Assembly: GCA_009823395.1 (NCBI GenBank)
Contig: CM020516.1
Location: forward strand, 5,866,001 to 5,930,000
Length of the DNA: 64,000 nt
Reading direction: 5' to 3'
From: Thamnaconus septentrionalis
Taxonomy: Eukaryota > Chordata > Actinopteri > Tetraodontiformes > Monacanthidae
Below are positions 23,801 through 32,800 of this stretch, in pieces. Each line of letters starts with the position of its first letter. Positions within the stretch are counted from its first letter, which is position 1. A model generated the notes under the pieces. The model was not told the DNA's origin and ran no database searches. It saw nothing but the letters and a program-made list of their open reading frames with translations. The position numbers and the translations under genes were made by a program.

Positions 23801-26800
23801 CCGGCGCTTTGCTGCCGACAGTCAAAAGTTACCCCAACTTCTAAAAGCATCTTTTTAGTCCTCGCTGCCAGACGGAGGGATTTAGAAAGCCTGTCGTGGA
23901 AAGTGCGCGCTTGTCTGTCTGGAATGCAGAATTTCTTAAATTTGCTGAAATCAAAAGAGTGGCGGGGTCCTTCAGAGAGCTCTGTTTGCTCCACGATCAT
24001 CCCGAGTAAAGATAAAGCATGAATGATGGAAAAAAATAACAAAACAAGGATAACTCGAGGGCCCTTTAAAAACAAAACAAGGATAACTTGAGGGTCCTTT
24101 AATGAGAAATATTGATGAATGGTTCAGCAAGAGGGTTCATCTACTATTCATTGTGGAAATGAATAGTTCATTGTTCTCAATAACTAGGCAAGGACAAGTG
24201 AAACTCTTAATATTGAATCTTTTTCTTTTTTTGAAGCACAGTTTGAAACATTTGAATCCTTGTAACCTCTAACTATACATATATTATTGCTGATGTACTT
24301 AGGACTGAATGTACTGTTGAAGTTTTTGCAATTACCTTTCATTAAACATCAAGGAAGACGATGAGAAATGTAGGCTGTCTAAACCGCATGGTGTGGGGAT
24401 AACGTTGAGGCCGTAGATATAAATGTGCATGATGGGAAATAGCAGCTCCGGTCGTACCGACGCGAGATAAAGACGTAAGAACCTCACAGAGACGCCTGCA
24501 GACGAACACATAATCCACATTAGGGTCGCGGTCGGAGACGTGTTGCATCAGATTAATCAATTTAGCAGCCAGGATGGCTCAAGCGCCAGAGTTTTTTCAT
24601 CGGGTTTGATCATGGCGTAGCCCCCCCTTAGCACAGGGGGGGGCCCGAGGAGAAGCGTGAGCAACTGTTCTAGTCAAATATTAAACGTCTGCATAAGATG
24701 AAAGCCCCAGGTAGCCCTGTGGAGGACTCAGGCAAAGTGGTGTTCCTACTTAATTGAAGGGAAACTTGAAACACACCAAAAAGAAGATAAACAGAGTTTG
24801 GATGGGGAGGGAGGTGGGGTGGTGGTGGTGGTGGGGGGGGGGTCGAGCCTCATCCGTTTTCTTCCTCGCTGTAGCCTGGGGGGAGTGGGAGATTGGAGGG
24901 GGGAGGGGCTCTGAAGAGGAAGGGCGAAGACGGAGGAGAGGGAAGGTAGAAACAGACGGAGGCAGAAGAGAAGAAGGTGGGAGAAAAAGATGAAAGGAGG
25001 CAGGAGTGAGGGAGGTGTGTGTGGGGAGGGGTTGGCGGTGGGAGGGGGTGATTTCCAAGAGTACACAGAGGAACGGAGGAAGAGAGAGAGAATATTTGGA
25101 AGGGGGAAAGGAGGAGAGCTGTGGAAGGGGGAAGAAGGAAGCAGGTGTAACGGTGCAAAAAATTAGGTTTAATTTAAAAAAAAAGGGGGGAGATGAGGCG
25201 GATTAGAGAAGGAAGGCATGAAAGCGTTAATATTCTCGCATAAAGTTAAAAAGATGACAGCAGGAGGAAGAACAGACACACAAGGAGGGGGGGGGTGCGA
25301 CAGGAGGGGAGGGGGAGAACGGGAAGATGATGAAGGGAAAAGAGAGTCGGGCAGAAGATCTGAGAGGCCGAGCGAGGAAGAGGTAGAGGATGAGGAGGAG
25401 GAAGAGGAAGTGGTGCAAGAGGGAGAGGATGAAGAGGTAGAGGACACACTTGTTTGAGAAGTGCTGCTCGTCACTGCACATCCCCTTGCTGCTCTACCCC
25501 CAGTGGCTGCAGACGGCGGTGTTCCCAAAAAAAAATTGTGTGACAACACCTCGTACCACTTAACACACTCACACGCAGACACGTGCAACAAGAGCTGCAA
25601 AGTGAAGGCTCTTGAAATATTCAGCAGTCACCATCTCTTTAGAACCTGTAAAAAATATAACAGCTCTGCTGTCATAGTGGACCTGGAGTTGGTCACACAC
25701 ACACACCCAATCAGTGTGTGTCTGCGTGTGGAAGTGACAGGACTTGTTGTTGAGACCAGGCGGCTACACGAAAAAGCTCCACATACTAATAGCAGACAGA
25801 CAGACAGACAGAGAGGAGAGGAGACGTGAGGAGAGGAGGGAAACAAAGGAGATGGAGGGAAACAAAGGTAAATCTGGAGAGGACGGCGGGAAATAATCCA
25901 GGGAGACGGGCCGAAAAAACAAAAGGCGACGCACGCAGAGAGGAGGGAGGGACGAGGCGAGATGAGATGAGATGAGATGAAGGCGAGACGGGACCTGTTT
26001 TCATCTTTCATTCGGTTTGTTAGGACTTTAAAGGAGCCCGCATGCAAAACTGAAGGCTTATTAGGCGGCTGGGAAAAACAAATTTTGCGTCGTACGGGAG
26101 TAGCGGTGCCTTCCTGGAGTGGAAAGCGACATCACAGCGCCCCCTGTGTGTCCCCTCTGGAGTCACTTCGCTCTCGACATTGTCCTCCAGGTCTTTTTAG
26201 AGTCCTGGTGTGAGCACCAGACCGTCTTGGTAGAGTCCAGGCCTTGATCTCTAAACTCGGGAGAAAATAGTCATACGTGCATGTGTGTGTGCGTGCGTGC
26301 ACACCGCCGCTGCGCCACTTAAGAGCACATAAATGAATCTCTCTGGAAGGAGAAACTACAGTCAAATAAACTCTGAGCTGACGGCTCAAAACTCTGGCCA
26401 ATGTTTTACGACTGGCTGGGAGGCGGTCAGCACCTTTTTTGTAGTGAAATGTGAAATGAAATGAATCCGGGTTTATTTGTATGACATGGAAGTACCAAAA
26501 ACAGCTGGGCACGGTGGACCGTTTCCAAAACCAAAGCACTCGCAGCACTGAAGAACCATATAATCGTCCAGCCCAGACAAGTAGGTTTAACCAGATTCCG
26601 ACATCCACACTGGTAGGAAGTCCAGAGCTTGTCTTGCTGGAGCTCAACCCTCTGAAAGCATTAAATGTGATGGTTTAGATCTTCTTTTAAATAAAAAAAA
26701 AAAAAAAAAAAAACAATGCTAAAGTTGGACTGGCAGCCGGCGAGGTGATTTCAAACCCGGCATGACGCTCCCTCTCCTGATGGACCTCGTTAAAAGTCTG

Positions 26801-29800
26801 GCTGCAGCATTTTTGAATTAGCCCGACTTTTATTGATATTTTGTTGAGCGAGGCGTGAAAGAAGGGAATGGCTGAAAGTGGTGAGATAAACGCCTGGAGG
26901 GCAAGATAAACGCCTGGCGGCTTGTTTGGAGGTTTTTATTAGAATTTTTTTTTTTCCAACACAAAAAACACGCCAAAAAACCACTTTTTTTTTCTTCCCT
27001 GAGCCCCATCAGGTGATTGATTGAACAAAAGAATTTAACAAAAGAGGGACGATCTCAGATGGCAGTCCAGGTTCTGTAGGCTAGTGTATATCCAAACTGA
27101 ACAAACAAAATCAAATCAATCAAAATCAAATCAAACGACCGCTAAGGCGCAGAGGTGAATTTATGCAGGGATTCGAGTTCATTGTCCAAGCGAAGAATTG
27201 AAGCAAGCAGATGAACAAACAATGGCTGCTGCCAGCTCTCTTGCCCTGGTAGAAAACTATAACCCCTTCCAGTGCTGCCCCCTATGATTGGTAGACCCAT
27301 AGATATAGATCATCTATTGTGCCCCAGCTAAAAATATCATCCCAAAAAAAAGCTAAATAATTAGATATAACTAAGATGACAAATAGCTCCAACACAGCAC
27401 TGTTCCAATGATGTTTTGACGTTGAGCGTCCGGATTTTGCACTTTGGCTTTCTTTGCCAGTCGCCATTTTAAACGCAAGGCTTCTAAACATGATTTTGTC
27501 GCTACACATCAGCGATCTCGAGGCCCTGATGGCCAAAACAGACGGTGGCAGTTTTGTTTTCTTTCGAACCTGCTGCGACCACATTGTTCTGCCTGCCGTT
27601 CAGAAGAGGTCCTTCCTGTCATTGTTGCCTCTGAAATTCCTCCAACGCAATCCCGCGGCTACTGTGGGAAGAAAAATAAAAAATAAAAAAGCTCTTTCCC
27701 CGTCGTCTCAGCAGGAAACCCGCGCCTGCAGAGGGTTTGACTAATGACAGCATTGTTGTCGCGCTCTGCCGAGGATGCATTGTTTGGTTTCCCCACCACA
27801 CGTTCCCATTATTAATTAATTAATTAATTTATTTAAACATTCCTTTGTCTCCTCGTTTTATTCCCGTTGTGGCAGCGGTGGCGGTGGTTCCTGGAGTTTT
27901 TTGGTTGGGGCGCATTTTATCCCGTCGCTGTCAAAGACAAAACAGTCACTCGAGCTTGAAACGGTTCCGACGTCCTCAAGTCGCAAAGGGGAAAATATCG
28001 CGCTAATGCATCAGCACGACTCTTATCAGACGTGTCAGTCGTCTGCAGAGCGCCGCCTTTAAGACTTGTTTGTTTATTTTATTTTTTTTCTGAGTCGCAC
28101 GCTGCCGTCTCTCATCACCCCCAGCGTTCCTAAATGCATCAAACTGACAGATAATCCCCCAGCGATTGCCGCGCCTTCATGTAGGCGTCTTGTTTCATCT
28201 TGGGGGGGAGACGGGAGGGGGGATTAAAACCTGCCGTATTAATAGACTCACCTGCTTAACAGCGAGCAGGTGAGCGCTGGATCCTCTTTGGCGAGACAAT
28301 GCCGCGACTCAGAAAAACTAGCTCCGTGTTGTTGCAGAGGGGAAATAGAGAGAGAGGTGCATCAGCGGGGACGAACGAGCCTATCAGATCTCATGTGACG
28401 TTTGTGTGGAGGTTTTATTTGAACTCGTCATTCTTTTCCAGTGGCCACTTGAGGTACTGCACCCAAAAAAATCCTTCTAGCCAAAAATGTTTCTTTATTA
28501 GATCGCATTCCAAAAACCAGCTGATAGGACGACCTTTGACCTGAAACGCAGTTCATCACAAATATTTCTGTTGCAGGTTTTTCATTCATGACCTTTTAGT
28601 CTTTAAAAAATATGCATATTAAGAAAATCATCAGGAAAGAGTTCTGATTTGTTGATGCGTCCTGATGCATCATGGGAGTTCCAGAGGGGGGCAGCACAAG
28701 CTAAAAGCTAAAAAAACATTTTCAGACATGCATTGAAATGAATGGGAGTCATATTGGATCCAGGGGGCTCAGATGTGTGTTAATCTTCTTCTTCTACTTC
28801 TTCAACACAGACGGCTCGGCGGCCCTCATCCTGACGACGGGCCCCTTCAGCCTGGACGACCCCAAGGACCACAGCGTGGACGTGCGTATCAGTGACGGCG
28901 GGTCGCCGCTGCAGACCAGCATCACCACCCTCCCCATCAAGGTAATACAGCGGCATTGTAGCCACTCAAAGTATTCCCACCACCGCCACCACCACCCATC
29001 ATTCACCCACATTCTGTGTCTGTGTAAATCTTTTTTTCCTCCCATAAAAACCTCCCGCTGCCTTTCCTCCAGGCGTGCAGCTGCGACTCCAGGCGGATCT
29101 ACATGAAGTGCAATGCCAGCGCTCGCAAGATGGGACTGAGCGCTCACGCCCTTGCGTCCATCCTGCTCTGCATCCTCACCATCCTGGGTGAGTTTTTCCT
29201 TGTTACTTATTGCTCGTCCTGACTCCGGTGGCACCAATTCAGCATCTTCTCTCTTTTTTTGGCTGGGAAAATGTAATTATGAGTAGTAATTATCCAGTCT
29301 GCAATTAGCTCAAAAAAAGTCTTTAATGTAGATGAAGGCGATGAGGTGCTTTACGTCCCAAACAGTGAGGAAGAAGTGAGCTTTGCCCAATTAAAAGGAA
29401 GCCGATAACATCCTCAAATCTGCAGCAAGATGAATTTATAGACAAAGTTTTCCAAATTTTCAAGGGTTAAATTTCTGTTGGCTCCTGTTTGACGGCGACA
29501 TAATGAATCATGTATCGTCCTTGTTCATATTTCATAACCTGGCGGCGCCAAAAGCACCTGCGCGACGTGACAATATAACCACAATAAACCCACAACAGGA
29601 CAAACAGAAAAGAAAACACACAAGTGCATCTCCACACAACCCTGGCAGGGGTTTGGTGTGTTCTGGTGGCCCCCCCCCCTCCCCCCGTCCTTCCCCACTT
29701 CCCCACTTCCCCCTCAAACGCACCAGATCCACCCTCTGCTTAAACGAGGTGTCTCACCCCCCCCCCCCCCATTGTTGCTTTTATGAATAATGCAGCGGCG

Positions 29801-32800
29801 GATGTGGAAATAATGCCTGCGGTTGTGCCCGCTCACAATTCTCTTTGATACCTTCAGCCCCCCCCGCTCACCCCCCCTTGCCTTTTTTTTTTTTTTTTTT
29901 CCCGCTGGGGGGGGGCACTTGTCACAGTGGATGTGATGGTCGGCCAATCAGGACCCGCCTGCAGGAAGAAGAACTTTAAAGAAAAAGAGCAGGCCCGGGC
30001 GAAGTCATAGCTGGAGCGGGGGGGCGGGGGGGGGGCGGGGGGTTCTATCCAGCAGCTGGTTGAGTGACGGCGGGCCGAGACAGAAACAGGTTGCGATGCG
30101 GGAGAGGAGGATTGTGGGAAAGAAAAAAGAAGGCGGGCGACGTCAGAAGAATGGGGACGTAATGAGGAGTTTATCAGCTCTTTAGGTGCCGTCTGCTTAT
30201 CAAACACTCGGCCTATTAACTATTAATACACTCCTCCACTATCGCGCCTGCTCCCTCTCTCTCTCTCACTCTCTCCCTCTGGGTCTCCCTCGCTCACTCG
30301 TTCACTCTGTCTGCCGTCCTTTATCAAACACCCTCCCCCTCCCCCCCGACTTTCCCGACGAGGTCCAGATTAACTATTTAATGCACTTGTCATTATCTGC
30401 GGCGGCCCAAAGCAATTTGCCGCGCTGCCTTCATTCACCGACAACTTTTTCTCACACGAAGAAGAAGAAAGGAGGAGGGGAGGAAAAAAAAGTCGTGTTT
30501 GACTGACGAAAGAGGATTTTTTCCCCCCTCCTCCACCACCAGCCATCCGAGCACAAAGAAAGGCCGTCGTCGTCTTGGTCTTTCGTGGTGGTGGTGGTGG
30601 GTTTCTCTCCCTGTCCCTCTTCCCCTCAGCCTGATCTCTCTGGAGCTTATTAAACTGCCGAGCATGTGTTGTAAAAGATTAATCTGCTGCTTTCCCAGGC
30701 AAAACTTAAATGAGTCGCGCTCGCCCTCCGCTAACAGGCGTCCGCCGAGAAAGGAGGGAGGAGAGAGGGAGGGAGGGAGGAGGGTGGACGGGTTCATATC
30801 AGAGCTCAGCTCCAGGCCTCATCAACGGCAGACGGATCTGCCTCTTTCCCTCCACTCCTCCTCTTCCTCTTCCTCTCCTTCTACCCCTCTTTCTCCTCCT
30901 CCTCTTTCTCCTCCACCTTCTTCCTCTTCCTCCTCTTTCTCCTCCACCTTCTTCCTCTTCCTCCTCTTTCTCCTCCACCTTCTTCCTCTTCCTCCCTGCT
31001 CCTCCTCCTCTCTCATCCACCATCTCCTCCACTTCCTCCCTTTTTGGTTTTTTCCTCCTCTCTTCCTCCTCATCCTCGTTCTTCCTCTCTGCGGCTGCGG
31101 TAAATGGAGGCCGTAAGCAAGAAAAAAGTTCTGAGCAACTTTTTTCTTTTTTCTCCTCCTCCTCCTACGGCTCGACTTTCTTATCAACTTGAACGGCGAA
31201 AGTTAAGAGACAAAAGACGAGCAACAAAAGGCTTTGAAAAGTGCCTGTGAACCCGATTTAGCCTCATTTTTTTTTCTCTCCCTTTTTTTAATAACCGTGA
31301 AAAGTCAAAGTCACAGCCGTCCCGGGCGGAGCCCCGCCCACTGCCGACTGCCACAGCCAGTCAGACGCTGCGGTGGGAGAGATTGAATCAGGTCAAAGGT
31401 CACCGGATGCTGAGAGAGAGCAGCTCGGCTCACCTCTATTGATCTGTTCACGCCAGAGTCGCACGAACCTGCGTCAGCCTTGGTATTTAAAGGGACAATT
31501 CGCAGTTTTCTACTCAACAATGTGTCAGTGGTGGCAGAGTCCCAGTAGGGGACTCTGCTCCACCCAGTACCAGGCCTCCTCCACCTTCTCAGCAGCACCT
31601 CTAGAAGTAGGAGAACTGTCCCTTTAATCCAGAACCCTCTCTCTGTTTCCTCCTCCACCTCCTCCTCCTCTCTTCCTCTCTCCTGTTTATTTCCTCCTCA
31701 TTGTGCCGGCTCCTTCTTTCCTTTTCCCCAGCCTGTCTTTTTTTTTTTTTGGTTTCTTCTCAAAACCCATTTCCACATCCTCCTCTCCCCCCTTTTTATT
31801 TATCAAGTCTTTCTTCCTGTTTCTCCACTCGGCTTCCTCGTCCCTCTTCGCTTGATTTGTTCTGGCTTCTTCACCGCTGGAGGCGAAACGTCTCCCCAAC
31901 GCCTCACACCTTGTTTTCCCCCCTCATCCCCCACCACCCGCCCAAACACACACACACACACCCCACCGGGTTTTCTGGTCTCACTCCCTCGTTAGCGCTG
32001 CGCTCTCCCTCTCCGCTTTCTGCCCTCGTTCTCTTCTTTTCTTCTCTGTTGTGGATTTTTTGCGGCCTGATTTTTTTCTCCCCCTCGTGTTTTTTTTTTT
32101 CTTCAGCTGGGTCCGGCGGGGGGATAAAAAAAATGGGATGTTCTGACGCTGGTGTCTTTTTTATCTTTATCTCCTCAGTGATCGTGATCCTGTTTGTGTT
32201 GAGGAAGCGCTACCAGAAGGACTCGCTGGCCCACATGAAGAACAGCGGAGAGATTCATGAGCAGCTGGTCACGTACGACGAGGAGGGCGGCGGAGAGATG
32301 GACACTAATGGGTACGATGCTGCTGACGGGTTTTATTCATTTTTTTCTTTTTTTTCCAAAATCGAGTCTTCGAATGATTCGTGGGTCGGTCTTTTAAACG
32401 GCCTCAGATTCACAATTTGTCTGACAGCAATGAGTAAATAAAAATCCCACAACAACAACTAGAAGAAAACAAACACAACAAATGTGAACAATCGACGACG
32501 CAGATTGGATGGACGAGAGTGTTTTTTCTCTCACACAGAATTTGAATCGCAGCGACGAAACAACTTTGGAACACGGCAAACAAACACAAACACATCGGCT
32601 AATGACAAACGCGTCTCGCAAAAGATTCCAGAAAAACAAAAAAATGCCAAACAGCAGCAGTGATTGCCGACAATCTGTGTCCCTCAGCATCAAGCGTTGC
32701 AGAACAAATAACATGGCCACAAAACAATCAGACATCAGTCGGCCTTGCAGTCGCAAAAAGTATCGGGCAAAGTATTTTGTATCCCAAAATAACCATTTTT

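Noticed and set aside
30499..31116. 205-codon plus-strand open frame
   Set aside because: Almost all Ser/Leu/Phe/Pro from a polypyrimidine tract in cdh5 intron 13; no domain, no splice context.
31701..32441. 246-codon plus-strand open frame
   Set aside because: It contains cdh5 exon 14 in frame, but the rest is pyrimidine-rich intron read through on both sides of clear splice sites.
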